Shown here: positions 1-9,383 of the stretch, one piece after another
Position numbering within the stretch: position 1 is the first letter of the stretch
Layout of the letters: each line of letters opens with the position of its first letter
Source: Stutzerimonas stutzeri
GTDB taxonomy: Bacteria > Pseudomonadota > Gammaproteobacteria > Pseudomonadales > Pseudomonadaceae
DNA length: 64,000 bases
Direction: 5' to 3'
Assembly (NCBI RefSeq): GCF_024448715.1
Contig: NZ_JAMOHZ010000001.1
Location: 1 to 64,000, forward strand
The notes under the pieces: generated by a model
Databases searched by the model: none
What the model saw: the letters and a program-made list of their open reading frames with translations, nothing else
Told to the model about the DNA's origin: nothing
Program-made: the position numbers and the translations under genes

Positions 1-268
1 CGGCGCCACGGCGATCGGCTGGAACGGCGTTTACCTGTCCGAAGTCGCGCGCCTGGCGCCGCCGGGCACGGCGGGCCTGTACACGGGCGGCACGCTGTTC
101 TTCACCTATTTCGGCGTGGTCGCCGGCCCACCATTGTTCGCCCTGATCGCCGAGGCGAGTGGTTCGATGGCCAGCGGCTACGCCACCTTCGGTGCGTTGC
201 TGCTGGCCATCGGCCTGCTGCTCGGGCACTTCGCCCGGCGCCCGTCACCTGCTACCGGCTCGGTCTGA
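1..268 (+). CDS. MFS transporter, C-terminal fragment (5' end outside window)
   Basis: Only about 88 C-terminal residues are present, read from the second base of the window. They contain two hydrophobic stretches, around TYFGVVAGPPLFALIAEA and around FGALLLAIGLLLGHFA, followed by a short polar tail with two arginines. This matches the last two membrane helices and cytoplasmic tail of a 12-helix major facilitator superfamily carrier. The stop lies 25 bases before the next start codon on the same strand, so the two genes are probably co-transcribed, and the permease may import a carboxylic acid handled by the lyase. The substrate cannot be read from this fragment. MFS membership is inferred from the tail alone and is moderately secure. 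Confidence 0.6.
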   Translation, partial: GATAIGWNGVYLSEVARLAPPGTAGLYTGGTLFFTYFGVVAGPPLFALIAEASGSMASGYATFGALLLAIGLLLGHFARRPSPATGSV

Positions 269-293
269 GCCCGAGTCGTCCCACGGAGGAAAC

Positions 294-1100
294 ATGTCCG
301 CACGGTCCTATCTGTTCGTTCCCGGCGATCGCCCCGAGCGCTTCGACAAAGCCTGCGCCAGCGGCGCCGACGTGGTGATCCTCGATCTCGAGGATGCCGT
401 CACGCCCGAGCGCAAGGACGAAGCACGTGAGGCCATTCGCGAATGGCTGACCCAAGGTGGCCGCGGCTGGGTGCGCCTGAATGGCACCGACACGGCCTGG
501 TATGAAGACGATTGCAGCCTGCTCAACACGCCGGGTTTGCTCGGTGTGTCGTTGCCCAAGGCGGAAACCGCCGAACAGCTAAGCCGGCTTGCCGAGCGCC
601 TTCCCGAGCCGCTGCGCATACTGCCGATCGTCGAGACCGCTCGCGGCATCTGGAATGCGGGCGAGCTAGCGGCGGCGCCGAAGGTGGAGCGATTGGCGTT
701 CGGCTCGGTGGATTTCCAGGTGGACACCGGCATCGTTGGTGACGCACACGAGCTGCTGTATGCCCGCTCGCGGCTGGTCCTCGCCTCGGCGATGGCGCGT
801 ATCGCCGCGCCGGTCGATGGCGTGACCGTGCAACTCGATGATCTCTCAAGGCTCGAGGCCGATGTGCTCGATGCGCGACGCATGGGGTTTGGCGGCAAGC
901 TCTGCGTGCACCCGCGTCAGGTCCAGCCGATAAACCAGGGCCTTCTACCGGCGGCGGAGGAGGTGACCTGGGCGAGCGAGGTCATGGCTATTGTCGAGGC
1001 GCACGAAGGCGTCGGTGCCATCAGCCTGAACGGCAAGCTCATCGACTTGCCGGTGATTCTTCGCGCTCGACGTATCCTCGACAGCGCCGCAGCGGCCTGA
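294..1100 (+). CDS. HpcH/HpaI aldolase / CitE-like acyl-CoA lyase family protein
   Basis: The 268-residue product matches the short citrate-lyase beta-subunit-like family, TIM-barrel Mg2+ enzymes that make or cleave C-C bonds in malyl-, citramalyl- or HMG-type CoA thioesters. Visible signatures are the N-terminal SYLFVPGDRPERF, then DVVILDLEDAV, the strand PIVETARGI with a metal-binding Glu, and AFGSVDFQVDTGI with the second metal-binding Asp. The ATG at 294 is chosen because GGAGGA sits just upstream and the family starts this way; a longer in-frame extension upstream reads through the previous gene's end and is not coding. The gene follows an MFS permease closely. It is not part of a citrate lyase complex here, since no CitD or CitF is nearby. 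The exact thioester is unknown. Confidence 0.85.
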   Translation: MSARSYLFVPGDRPERFDKACASGADVVILDLEDAVTPERKDEAREAIREWLTQGGRGWVRLNGTDTAWYEDDCSLLNTPGLLGVSLPKAETAEQLSRLAERLPEPLRILPIVETARGIWNAGELAAAPKVERLAFGSVDFQVDTGIVGDAHELLYARSRLVLASAMARIAAPVDGVTVQLDDLSRLEADVLDARRMGFGGKLCVHPRQVQPINQGLLPAAEEVTWASEVMAIVEAHEGVGAISLNGKLIDLPVILRARRILDSAAAA

Positions 1101-1268
1101 GCCCCGATGGCTCAGTACGCTTTACCGATCAACAAATCGTTCGGCTGAACTGCGCGCCCCGCTCAAGCAGGCGGCCGAGCGGCTGTTTGCCGAACGTGAC
1201 GGGCTGTTCGAGCAGCGGGGACGGGATGCGCCTGAGTCGTTCGCATCCCGTCGCCGATCGGTAGCGAT

Positions 1269-2609
1269 TCAGCCGAGGAAATAGAAGCAGCCAGAAATGA
1301 CCAGGCCTGAGTACACCAGGATTAACAGGCAATAACCCATGATGTCGCGCGCGCCGAGGCCGACGATGCCGAGAATCGGCAGCGCCCAGAACGGCTGGAT
1401 CATATTGGTCCAGGCATCGCCCCAGGCGATCGCCATCGCCGTGACCGCCGGGCTCACGCCGAGTGCCTGGCCTGCGGGCAGCATGACGGGACCTTGAACC
1501 GCCCATTGGCCGCCACCGGACGGTACGAAAACGTTAACCAGACCGGCGCTAAGGAAGGCCAGCATCGGGAACGTATCGGCCGATGATGCGGCGATGAACG
1601 ACTCGGTGATCTGCTTGCCTAGCGACAGGCCGTCGGCGTTGGCACCGACCATCATGCCCATGATCCCTGCGTAGAACGGGAACTGGATGACGATGCCGCT
1701 GATCCCGCCGATGCCATCCTGCACCGCACGCATGTAGCGTTCCGGCGAACCGTGCAACAGCAGGCCGATGAACAGGAACAGGCCGATGACGATATTGAGC
1801 GTCAGGGCGAAGCCGTTCTCGGCGAAGTAGTAGACGAAATACACCGCGCCCAGTGCGACGATGATCAGGTTGAGAATGCGGCTGTCGTCCATGCGCTGGG
1901 CCAGCGTCTCGCGCGGCAGCGGCTGATGTTCCGGCTCTAGCAGCAGCGCGGGATCGGCGACTTTCGGCTGCTTGGGGTGCATGGCCCAGTTGAGGAGGGG
2001 CAGACCGATGACCAGCAGCGCGATGATGGTCAGGTTGAGCGTGGTGAACAGTGTGTCGCCGACGCCGATGGCACTGGTGATCACCCCACCGGTCATGCGC
2101 TCCAGATCCGCGCCGCCAGTGGCCAATGACAGCGGAACCGAGCCGGACAGGCCGCCATGCCAGATGAGAAAGCCGGAATACGCCGCCGCTACCAGCAGCG
2201 GATAGTCGACGCCTTTGACCTCACGGGCCAGCGCGCGGGCGAACACTGCGCCGATTACCAGGCCGAAGCCCCAGTTGATCCAGGAGCCGGCCAGCCCCAC
2301 CAACGTGACCAGCACGATGGCGCGGCCTGGGGTGCGTGCGATGGGGGCTAGGCTCGCGAGTGCGCGGTGAATCGTTGGTGCGCTGGCCAGCGCGTGGCCG
2401 GTGACGAGAATCAGCGCCATCTGCATGGCGAATGTCAGCAGCGTCCAGAAGCCCGTGCCCCAGTGCTTCGCCATCGCAGGGACACCCTGGCCGGTGACGA
2501 GCATGCTGGCCGCCAGCACGATGAGGCTGAGGATAATGGCGAAAACGAAGGGTGAGGGTAGGTATCGCTGTACGAGCTTTACGCTCAGAGCGGTAATGGA
2601 GCCAAGCAT
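1269..2609 (-). CDS. atoE: Short-chain fatty acid transporter, AtoE family
   Basis: This 446-residue polytopic membrane protein belongs to the AtoE family of short-chain fatty acid (acetoacetate/butyrate) permeases. Characteristic segments are SWINWGFGLVIGAVFAR, FLIWHGGLSGSVPLSLAT and the conserved FVPSGGGQWAVQGPVMLP near the C-terminus. Hydrophobic segments alternate with short loops through the whole length, as expected for an inner-membrane carrier. It is the last gene of a four-gene leftward unit whose other members are the two subunits of a 3-oxoacid CoA-transferase and an acetyl-CoA acetyltransferase. That is the classical atoDABE set, with the order atoD-atoA-atoB-atoE here. The product should bring acetoacetate or related acids into the cytoplasm. 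A 134-base spacer separates it from atoB, so some independent expression is possible. Confidence 0.93.
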   Translation of the reverse strand: MLGSITALSVKLVQRYLPSPFVFAIILSLIVLAASMLVTGQGVPAMAKHWGTGFWTLLTFAMQMALILVTGHALASAPTIHRALASLAPIARTPGRAIVLVTLVGLAGSWINWGFGLVIGAVFARALAREVKGVDYPLLVAAAYSGFLIWHGGLSGSVPLSLATGGADLERMTGGVITSAIGVGDTLFTTLNLTIIALLVIGLPLLNWAMHPKQPKVADPALLLEPEHQPLPRETLAQRMDDSRILNLIIVALGAVYFVYYFAENGFALTLNIVIGLFLFIGLLLHGSPERYMRAVQDGIGGISGIVIQFPFYAGIMGMMVGANADGLSLGKQITESFIAASSADTFPMLAFLSAGLVNVFVPSGGGQWAVQGPVMLPAGQALGVSPAVTAMAIAWGDAWTNMIQPFWALPILGIVGLGARDIMGYCLLILVYSGLVISGCFYFLG

Positions 2610-2743
2610 GGTTGTGATCCTGTGTTGTTTTCTTTGTTATGAGCGGCGCGCGTGCGTGGCGCGCGCCGTTACTTCATCGATGTATTTCAGGCGGTTTTCA
2701 GAAGTAGCGTGTGGAATGCTCCCTGTGATCTGGCGAGAGTCGT

Positions 2744-3925
2744 TCAGTTGCGTTCGATCGCCAACGCAACACCCTGACCCCCACCGATGCACAGCGTGGC
2801 GAGCCCCTTCTTCGCGTCGCGGCGAATCATTTCATGCAACAGCGTGACCAGGATTCGGCAGCCCGAGGCGCCGATAGGGTGTCCGAGGGCGATGGCGCCG
2901 CCATTGACGTTGACCTTGCTCGCGTCCCAGCCCAGTTCCTGGCCGACCGAGAGCGCCTGAGCGGCGAAGGCTTCGTTGGCTTCGATCAGATCAAGCTCGT
3001 CCAGTGACCAGCCGGCCTTGTCCAGGCAACGACGGGTCGCCGAAACCGGCGCGATGCCCATGATCGCGGGGTCCACGCCGGCATTGGCGTAAGCCTTGAT
3101 CCGAGCCAGTACTGGCAGGCCGAGTGCGTTCGCCTTATCCGCGCTCATCAGCAGCACCGCCGCGGCGCCGTCGTTGAGGCTGGAGGCGTTGCCGGCGGTG
3201 ACCGAGCCATCCTTTTTGAAGGCGGGCTTGAGTTTGGCCAGCGACTCGGCGGTAGTGCCGGCACGTGGTTGCTCGTCGGTATCGAAGCGCAACGGTTCGC
3301 CCTTGCGCTGGGGAATCTCGATCGGGGTGATTTCGTCCGTGAAGCGTCCACCCTCGATAGCGGCGACGGCTTTCTGCTGCGATGAAGCGGCGAAGGCATC
3401 CTGCGCCTCGCGGCTGATGCCGTACTTGTCCACCAGATTCTCGGCGGTGATGCCCATATGGAAGTCGTTGAAGGCATCCCACAGGCCGTCGCTGATCATC
3501 GAATCGACCAGCTCGGCGTGGCCCATGCGCAGGCCTGTACGAGCCTTCGGCAATACGTAAGGCGCCAGGCTCATGTTTTCCTGGCCGCCAGCGATGATGA
3601 CTTCGGCATCGCCGCAACGGATGGCCTGGGTCGCTAGGTGCAGTGCCTTGAGACCGGAACCGCAAACCTTGTTCAGCGTAAAGGAGGGCACTTCGTGCGG
3701 CAGGCCGGCCTTGACCGAGGCCTGGCGCGCCGGATTCTGACCGGCGCCGGCGGTCAGTACCTGTCCGAGGATGACTTCATCGACCTCGGCGGGATTCAGC
3801 CCGGTCTGTTCGAGCAGGCGCTTGATCACGGCGGCGCCCAGGTCCGGCGCGGCGATATTGGCCAGTGCGCCCTGGAAGGCGCCAATGGCGGTACGGGTAG
3901 CGGCAACGATTACGACTTCTTGCAT
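2744..3925 (-). CDS. atoB: Acetyl-CoA C-acetyltransferase (thiolase)
   Basis: A 393-residue biosynthetic/degradative type II thiolase that interconverts acetoacetyl-CoA plus CoA and two acetyl-CoA. The catalytic elements are all visible: the nucleophilic Cys in [12 protein letters not shown] near residue 89, the [10 protein letters not shown] histidine motif, and the C-terminal [12 protein letters not shown] with the second Cys. Length and ends fit AtoB/PhaA exactly. It sits directly downstream of the two CoA-transferase genes and upstream of atoE. Its job is the terminal cleavage step after CoA activation of acetoacetate. The context supports acetoacetate catabolism rather than polyhydroxybutyrate synthesis, since no phaB or phaC is nearby. 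Confidence 0.95.
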   Translation of the reverse strand: MQEVVIVAATRTAIGAFQGALANIAAPDLGAAVIKRLLEQTGLNPAEVDEVILGQVLTAGAGQNPARQASVKAGLPHEVPSFTLNKVCGSGLKALHLATQAIRCGDAEVIIAGGQENMSLAPYVLPKARTGLRMGHAELVDSMISDGLWDAFNDFHMGITAENLVDKYGISREAQDAFAASSQQKAVAAIEGGRFTDEITPIEIPQRKGEPLRFDTDEQPRAGTTAESLAKLKPAFKKDGSVTAGNASSLNDGAAAVLLMSADKANALGLPVLARIKAYANAGVDPAIMGIAPVSATRRCLDKAGWSLDELDLIEANEAFAAQALSVGQELGWDASKVNVNGGAIALGHPIGASGCRILVTLLHEMIRRDAKKGLATLCIGGGQGVALAIERN

Positions 3926-4002
3926 GGCGAATCTCCTGGATTCAAAACGGGAAAAGCCCCGCGTGCGACAAGCGCATCACGAGGCTCCGAAACGACTCGG
4001 GA

Positions 4003-4662
4003 TCAACCGAACTGCATTTCCGGTACATGATCCGGTACCACCAGTTCACCAGCGGTCTTGGCGACGATTTCCTCGACGCTTACGCCCGGCGCGCGCTCCT
4101 TGAGGACGAAGGCGCCGTTCTCGATTTCCAGATAGGCCAGATCGGTCAGCACGCGCTTGATGCATCCCGCACCGGTGAGCGGCAGCGTGCATTTGGACAG
4201 CAACTTGGACTCGCCGTCCTTCGACGCATGGGTCATCAGCACGATGATGTTCTCGGCGCCAGCGACCAGGTCCATTGCGCCGCCCATGCCCTTGACCAGC
4301 TTGCCGGGAATCATCCAGGAGGCAATGTTGCCCTGTACGTCGACCTCGAACGCGCCGAGTACGGTGAGGTCGATGTGGCCGCCGCGAATCATCGCGAAGG
4401 ATTCGGCGGAGTTGAAAATGGAGGCGCCGACGCGCGCGGTGACGGTCTGCTTGCCGGCGTTGATCATGTCGGCGTCAAGCTCTTGCTCGGTGGGGAATGC
4501 ACCCATGCCGAGCAGGCCGTTTTCCGATTGGAGCATCACTTCCATGCCCTCGGGCACGTAGTTGGCGACCAGCGTCGGAATGCCGATGCCAAGGTTCACG
4601 TAGTAGCCGTCCTGCAATTCGCGGGCGACGCGCTGGGCCATCTGTTCGCGGGTTAAAGCCAT
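4003..4662 (-). CDS. atoA: 3-oxoacid CoA-transferase subunit B (beta)
   Basis: The 219-residue product is the beta subunit of a family I CoA-transferase that moves CoA from acetyl-CoA or succinyl-CoA to acetoacetate. The active-site glutamate is in the conserved [11 protein letters not shown] motif, and the GGHIDLTVLGAFEVD and [13 protein letters not shown] motifs are intact. The start codon is preceded by AAGAGG, and only 25 bases separate it from the upstream alpha-subunit gene, so both should be translated in similar amounts for an alpha2beta2 enzyme. A second, diverged copy of this subunit lies near 60 kb in the leucine degradation cluster. Assignment to the ato operon here rests on adjacency to atoB and atoE. 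Confidence 0.93.
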   Translation of the reverse strand: MALTREQMAQRVARELQDGYYVNLGIGIPTLVANYVPEGMEVMLQSENGLLGMGAFPTEQELDADMINAGKQTVTARVGASIFNSAESFAMIRGGHIDLTVLGAFEVDVQGNIASWMIPGKLVKGMGGAMDLVAGAENIIVLMTHASKDGESKLLSKCTLPLTGAGCIKRVLTDLAYLEIENGAFVLKERAPGVSVEEIVAKTAGELVVPDHVPEMQFG

Positions 4663-4687
4663 GGTCTTGACCTCTTCTTATTTGTAG

Positions 4688-5386
4688 TCAGCTGCGGACG
4701 GTGCGCTTTTCGATGCGCTTCTCGAAGGTGCCGCAGATGATGCGGTCGACGTAGATGCCGGGCGTGTGGATCTGGGTGGGGTCGATCTCGCCGGGTTCAA
4801 CGATTTCTTCGACCTCGACCACGGTGATCTTCCCAGCGGCTGCGGCCAGCGGATTGAAGTTTTGCGCGGTGTGGCGGTAGATGACGTTGCCGTAGCGGTC
4901 AGCCTTCCAACCCTTGACGATGGCGAAGTCGCCGATGATGGCGTGTTCGAGAATGTGCGGGCGACCGTTGAATTCGCGCACGTCTTTGCCTTCGGCGATG
5001 GGCGTGCCGTAGCCGGTCGCTGTGTAGAACGCGGGAATGCCGGCGCCGCCAGCGCGCATCTTCTCGGCCAGCGTGCCCTGGGGCGTCAGCTCGACTTCCA
5101 GCTCGCCATTGAGCAGCTGCTTTTCGAACAGGGCGTTCTCACCCACGTAGGAGGCGATCATCTTGCTGATCTGCCGGTCTTCCAGCAGTACGCCGAGACC
5201 GAAGCCGTCGACGCCACAGTTGTTGGAGACCACCGTCAGGTCGCGGGTGCCCTTGCGCTTGATCTCGGCAATGAGATTTTCCGGGATGCCGCATAGACCG
5301 AAACCGCCAGCCAGTACGGTCATGCCGTCCTGTAGCCCGTCGAGGGCTTCGGCATAGGTGCTGACGCGCTTGTCGAAACCAGCCAT
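4688..5386 (-). CDS. atoD: 3-oxoacid CoA-transferase subunit A (alpha)
   Basis: This 232-residue alpha subunit partners the beta subunit immediately downstream. Family hallmarks are the N-terminal [16 protein letters not shown]oA-binding loop, [11 protein letters not shown], and the C-terminal [20 protein letters not shown]. It is the first gene of the leftward ato unit, so the promoter should lie in the roughly 150-base gap shared with the divergent LysR gene, which suggests that regulator controls the operon. I looked for a -24/-12 promoter here, because ato genes are RpoN-controlled in P. aeruginosa, and found only a weak candidate. No copy of the 18-bp dyad described elsewhere in this window is present upstream. 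Confidence 0.93.
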   Translation of the reverse strand: MAGFDKRVSTYAEALDGLQDGMTVLAGGFGLCGIPENLIAEIKRKGTRDLTVVSNNCGVDGFGLGVLLEDRQISKMIASYVGENALFEKQLLNGELEVELTPQGTLAEKMRAGGAGIPAFYTATGYGTPIAEGKDVREFNGRPHILEHAIIGDFAIVKGWKADRYGNVIYRHTAQNFNPLAAAAGKITVVEVEEIVEPGEIDPTQIHTPGIYVDRIICGTFEKRIEKRTVRS

Positions 5387-5546
5387 AAACCATTCCTTCT
5401 TGTTGTTGGAGACGCATGAATCGTTGCGCTCGAGTGTTCCCGGTGAAAAGTAATTTGTTAAGTTGATTTTTAAGCGTTATTAATTGGCTAAACGAAACAA
5501 AGCGCTGACAACGCTGCTTGTCATGCCTCCAACCGGATCGAATTCA

Positions 5547-6446
5547 ATGACCGTCAAACAACTACGGGCCTTTCTCGCGGTTGCGCACACCCTGAGCTTC
5601 GCCCAGGCGTGCGAGCGCTTGCATCTCTCCCAGTCGGCGCTGAGCCTGACTATCAAGGCGCTGGAAGATGGACTCGGCGGACGTCTGTTCAGTCGCACCA
5701 CCCGTGCCGTGAGCCTGACGCCGGAAGGCGAGGCGCTACTGCCGCTGGCGCGACGCTTACTCGCCGATTGGGAAAACGCCGAGGACGAGCTGCGCCAGCG
5801 CTTCACCTTGAAGCAGGGGCGAGTCGCGCTGGCGTCGATGCCGTCGTTCGCTGGCAATCTGTTGCCCTCGGTCCTGCGAACGTTTCGCCAGCAATACCCG
5901 TCGATCAGCGTCACGGTGCACGACGTGATAAATGAACAAGTGATGGATATGGTCCGCGATCGGCAAGTGGAACTGGGCATTGCCTTCGAGCCCGAATCGA
6001 CCACACCGCTGACTTTCACCCCGCTCTATATCGACCGATTCGTGGCAGTGGTGCCTGCCGATTCGCCGTTGGCCGACCATAGCGAAATCGCCTGGCAACA
6101 GCTGCTGGAGCAGCCCTTCATTGCCTTGCAGCGGCCTTCGAATGTGCGTTTCATGCTCGAAGACCACCTACGCCAACGCGGACGCAGCCTGCCGGCGCAG
6201 TTCGAAAGCCATCAGTTGGTAACGGTCGGGCGCATGGTCGCCTGCGGGCTGGGCGTCAGCGCGGTTCCCGCATTGTGCCGCGAGCAGATGCTCGAACTTG
6301 GCGCCCGTTGTGTTGCGCTAAGCGACCCGGTAATCGAAAAACCGGTGGGTATCCTGACCAAGCCCGGTCACGAGCTCTCGGTCGCGGCCCAGGCCATCGC
6401 CGATACATTGCGTGCATCGACGGGTTATCCCGGCGCAGCGGGCTGA
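5547..6446 (+). CDS. LysR-family transcriptional regulator, divergent to ato operon
   Basis: A LysR-type regulator of about 299 residues. The N-terminal winged helix-turn-helix (MTVKQLRAFLAVAHTLSF to FSRTTRAVSLTPEGEALL) is typical, followed by a periplasmic-binding-protein-like effector domain. I chose the ATG at 5547 because LysR proteins normally start 2-5 residues before the (K)QLRAF helix. Earlier in-frame starts at 5484 (TTG) and 5523 add 21 and 8 residues with no homology signature and no better ribosome-binding site. Its position back-to-back with atoD suggests control of acetoacetate or short-chain fatty acid use and of its own gene. The effector is unknown. Confidence 0.9.
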   Translation: MTVKQLRAFLAVAHTLSFAQACERLHLSQSALSLTIKALEDGLGGRLFSRTTRAVSLTPEGEALLPLARRLLADWENAEDELRQRFTLKQGRVALASMPSFAGNLLPSVLRTFRQQYPSISVTVHDVINEQVMDMVRDRQVELGIAFEPESTTPLTFTPLYIDRFVAVVPADSPLADHSEIAWQQLLEQPFIALQRPSNVRFMLEDHLRQRGRSLPAQFESHQLVTVGRMVACGLGVSAVPALCREQMLELGARCVALSDPVIEKPVGILTKPGHELSVAAQAIADTLRASTGYPGAAG

Positions 6447-6549
6447 TTCGCCGAACCGCCCGGCGCGCCGGGTGTTCCGCTGGTCGGTTGGAGACAAAAG
6501 CGTGCGGTTACCGGACGGGCTGATGCTGGTCATGCATGCGATCTGCCGT

Positions 6550-6690
6550 GACTACAGGTTGCAAATTCGGCAAGCTCGACCTGTGCCGGCCGAGATCGCC
6601 ATGGATTTTGGTTTTCTACACCTCGGGCGCTTCTCGGAAACCTACAAGAGCGCTTTCGGTGAGCTGCCGTCCGATATTTTGCGCAAGCAT
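6550..6690 (+). pseudogene. Remnant of an AraC-family regulator (C-terminal HTH only)
   Basis: About 47 codons, from DYRLQIRQARP through EIAMDFGFLHLGRFSETYK to FGELPSDILRKH, match the second helix-turn-helix and conserved PS..LR tail of AraC/XylS activators. The frame is open around this stretch, but nothing upstream encodes the first DNA-binding helix pair or a ligand domain. Downstream the frame runs on without the usual stop after the R(K/R) tail. The reading frame has no plausible start with a ribosome-binding site. I interpret it as the surviving end of a deleted regulator. Confidence 0.6.
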
Positions 6691-7241
6691 ACTAGCGCCG
6701 TCCTTTCAGCATCTCTCTATATGTATGGTCGTTGGGTCGTAACCTCGCCAAGATATTTGGTAGCGGCGCCCAGCCTTCTCGCTGCGGCACCTCAGATACA
6801 ACAGCCTGCCGACGCTCTCGCGCTGCCGTATCTCCGTTTCGCCTGGCTGGCCGCCGGTGCTTCCTGGTACTGACGCACAATGCCGGGACGACCATCAGGA
6901 TCACGCCGAAAGGCCGCCATAGAATGAACAGCTCAATGGCGATTCGCGAAGTTCTGCTATTCGGCGCCGGGGGCGGCTTCGCACCAGCCTGGCCGGGCAC
7001 GTTACTGCTGGAGCTTCTCGAGCAACGCGTACCGTTTCTGCCTGGCTTCGAGCGGCTCTAGCAAGCCTTTGAAATCTGGCTACATTAAAGATCATCGAGG
7101 AAAAAACCGACCAGCATGATCTGTGATAGCTCCCGCATCGTTCTATACCGCACTGTTTGTCGCGTCACGGTTGCTGTGCATTTCATTTCTTCGCTGCACC
7201 GGTCATAATCCTGACTAAATCGCTCGGATTTAGGTATTTCA
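6691..7241. other. Gap without a convincing gene
   Basis: About 550 bases between the AraC remnant and the sensor kinase. Short open frames exist on both strands, but none has a ribosome-binding site, recognisable domain or Pseudomonas-like codon use along its full length. The last 150 bases are more A/T-rich and probably carry the kinase promoter. I see no repeat or RNA gene. Confidence 0.5.
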
Positions 7242-9173
7242 ATGCAGAACACGGCATCTTCGGATATGTCGATTACGGCGCAAGAGCGTTATCGGCTGTT
7301 GATTGATGCAGTGACCGATTACGCCATTTATATGCTTAACGTCGATGGCAGAATTGCAAGCTGGAATGCCGGTGCGCGGCGCTTCAAGGGATACGAAGAA
7401 GCTGAAATCATCGGGCAGCACTTCTCTCGTTTTTATACCGACGAAGACCGTGCCGCAGGACTGCCCCAGCGTGCGCTGTCCATTGCAGCAACCGAGGGTC
7501 GCTTCGAAGGAGAGGGCTGGCGTGTGCGCAAAGATGGCACGCGCTTTTGGTGTCACGTAGTGATTGATCCTATCTGGTCACCCACTGGCGATCTGCTCGG
7601 CTTCGCCAAGGTCACTCGCGACCTGACCGAGCGCAAGCTGGTTGAGGAATCGCTGAAACAGAGCGAACAGCAGTTTCGCTTGCTGGTGCAGGGCGTCACT
7701 GATTACGCCATCTACATGCTTGACCCGACAGGGCGGGTGACCAACTGGAACATGGGCGCCCAACGCATCAAAGGGTATCTGCCCGACGAGATTATCGGGC
7801 AGCACTATTCGACCTTTTTTACCCCCGCAGACCGGGAGAATGGCGCCCCGCAGCGCGGTCTCGATACTGCATTGCGTGAAGGGCGGTTCGAAAGTCAGGG
7901 CTTGCGTGTGCGCAAGGACGGTTCGCACTTCTGGGCCAGTGTGGTCGTCGATCCTATCCGCAGTGAGACGGGCAACCTAATAGGTTTCGCCAAGATTACT
8001 CGCGATATCACCGAAACCGTGGAGGCCCAGCGCGAGCTGGAAACGGCACGGGAAGCGTTGTTCCAGTCACAGAAGATGGAGTCCCTGGGCAGACTGACCG
8101 GTGGCATCGCCCACGACTTCAACAATCTCCTCATGGCCGTGCTGGGAGGGTTGGAGATCGTGCGCCGGCGATTGCCTGATGACCCGAAAATCATCCCGTT
8201 GCTGGACAACGCCATTCGCGGCGCTCAGCGCGGCATATCTCTATCCCAGCGCATGCTGGCCTTTGCGCGACGCCAGGATCTCAATCTCGAGCTGATCGAT
8301 GTACCCGCTCTGGTGCGTGATATGGCCGACCTGCTTCAGCAGTCGCTCGGCCCTCGGATTCAAATCGAAACCCGTTTTCCCCTCTCGCTCCAACCCGTCC
8401 TGGCGGACGCCAACCAGATGGAACTGGCGCTTCTCAACCTGGCGGTGAACGCCCGAGACGCGATGCCGGAGGGCGGCACCGTCACCATTTCGGCTCGTGA
8501 GCACCGGCTCGACTCGAAGGAGGGGGCGCTGGAACCCGGAAACTATCTGTGCCTGGCCTTGGCGGATGAGGGCGAAGGTATGGACGAGATTACGCTCGAA
8601 CGTGCAACGGAGCCGTTCTTCACCACCAAAGGGGTCGGCAAAGGCACGGGGCTGGGACTCTCGATGGTTCATGGCCTTGCCGCGCAGTCGGGTGGCGGTT
8701 TGGTGCTCAAAAGCGAGAAGGGGCGCGGGACTACCGCTGAGTTGTGGCTGCCGCTTGCCACAGGTGAAGGCACGCCGGTTGAAGCTGAACAGTCACAGGC
8801 GTCTGAGTCGCATTGTCCTGTGGGGCTCAGTGTACTGGCGGTGGATGACGACCCCCTTGTGTTGATGACGACCGGCGCGATGCTTGAGGAGCTTGGCTGC
8901 CATGTGTACGAGGCGGAGTCAGCAAAGAAGGCGTTGGAAATTCTCGCGCAGAACAGGGTTCAGCTGGTGTTGACTGATCAGTCCATGCCTCAAATGACCG
9001 GCACGCAACTCGCCGAAGTCGTCAGGCAGCGGTATCCAGACCTGCCGGTGATTCTTGTCACTGGTTATGCCGACCAGCCAATCGGGCTGGCAGGCGAACT
9101 GCCCAGGCTCGGCAAGCCGTTCACTCAGGATGACCTGGCGCAGAGCATTGCCCTCGTGATGAGCCAGTCCTGA
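7242..9173 (+). CDS. Orphan PAS-PAS hybrid sensor histidine kinase with C-terminal receiver
   Basis: The 643-residue protein contains two PAS/PAC units (about residues 12-130 and 140-258), a HisKA dimerisation domain with the phospho-accepting His291 in GGIAHDFNNLL, a HATPase domain (N box NLAVNARDAMPEGG, G2 box GKGTGLGLSMVHG), and a receiver domain with Asp579 in VLTDQSMPQM. No membrane segment or signal peptide is visible, so it should sense an intracellular cue. The two PAS units are close copies of each other (YAIYML, EIIGQH, GRFE, RVRKDG, GFAKxTRD), pointing to internal duplication. No response regulator gene lies next to it, so its output is unknown. The H-box type resembles HWE-free hybrid kinases common in pseudomonads. 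Confidence 0.92.
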   Translation: MQNTASSDMSITAQERYRLLIDAVTDYAIYMLNVDGRIASWNAGARRFKGYEEAEIIGQHFSRFYTDEDRAAGLPQRALSIAATEGRFEGEGWRVRKDGTRFWCHVVIDPIWSPTGDLLGFAKVTRDLTERKLVEESLKQSEQQFRLLVQGVTDYAIYMLDPTGRVTNWNMGAQRIKGYLPDEIIGQHYSTFFTPADRENGAPQRGLDTALREGRFESQGLRVRKDGSHFWASVVVDPIRSETGNLIGFAKITRDITETVEAQRELETAREALFQSQKMESLGRLTGGIAHDFNNLLMAVLGGLEIVRRRLPDDPKIIPLLDNAIRGAQRGISLSQRMLAFARRQDLNLELIDVPALVRDMADLLQQSLGPRIQIETRFPLSLQPVLADANQMELALLNLAVNARDAMPEGGTVTISAREHRLDSKEGALEPGNYLCLALADEGEGMDEITLERATEPFFTTKGVGKGTGLGLSMVHGLAAQSGGGLVLKSEKGRGTTAELWLPLATGEGTPVEAEQSQASESHCPVGLSVLAVDDDPLVLMTTGAMLEELGCHVYEAESAKKALEILAQNRVQLVLTDQSMPQMTGTQLAEVVRQRYPDLPVILVTGYADQPIGLAGELPRLGKPFTQDDLAQSIALVMSQS

Positions 9174-9323
9174 CGGCTAGCCCCCGACCTGGGTGGCCTC
9201 AGCGATCAACGTGGACTCCGGCTGGACGTCCCGTTTGTTGCTTTCCGTTCCCCCAAAAAAATCCTCGGCGTAGCTGCGTCCAATCGCCGGACTGCGCTCT
9301 GCAGAACGTCTTGACGGTGGGCT

Positions 9324-9357
9324 TTGCGATTATCGACCATCGGGACGATAATCGAAC
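9324..9357 (+). promoter_or_regulatory. pcaR promoter with two PcaR-like operators
   Basis: TGCGATTATCGA (9325-9336) and ACGATAATCGAAC (9345-9357) are in opposite orientations and closely match the 15-bp PcaR site I recall from P. putida (GTTCGATAATCGCAC). A plausible sigma-70 promoter, TTGCGA (9324-9329) - 17 bp - GATAAT (9347-9352), overlaps both, which would give autorepression. The pcaR ATG lies 27 bases downstream of the second site. Confidence 0.6.
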
Positions 9358-9383
9358 AACGCTCCCCGACAAGGCTGTCTGCC

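Noticed and set aside
5425..5450. Possible -24/-12 promoter before atoD
   Set aside because: GG-N10-GC spacing can be found, but the flanking bases match the consensus poorly and there is no dyad upstream.
6412..6873. Treating the AraC-like stretch as an intact 153-codon gene
   Set aside because: Only the final HTH is recognisable, the start has no ribosome-binding site, and the tail is non-homologous.
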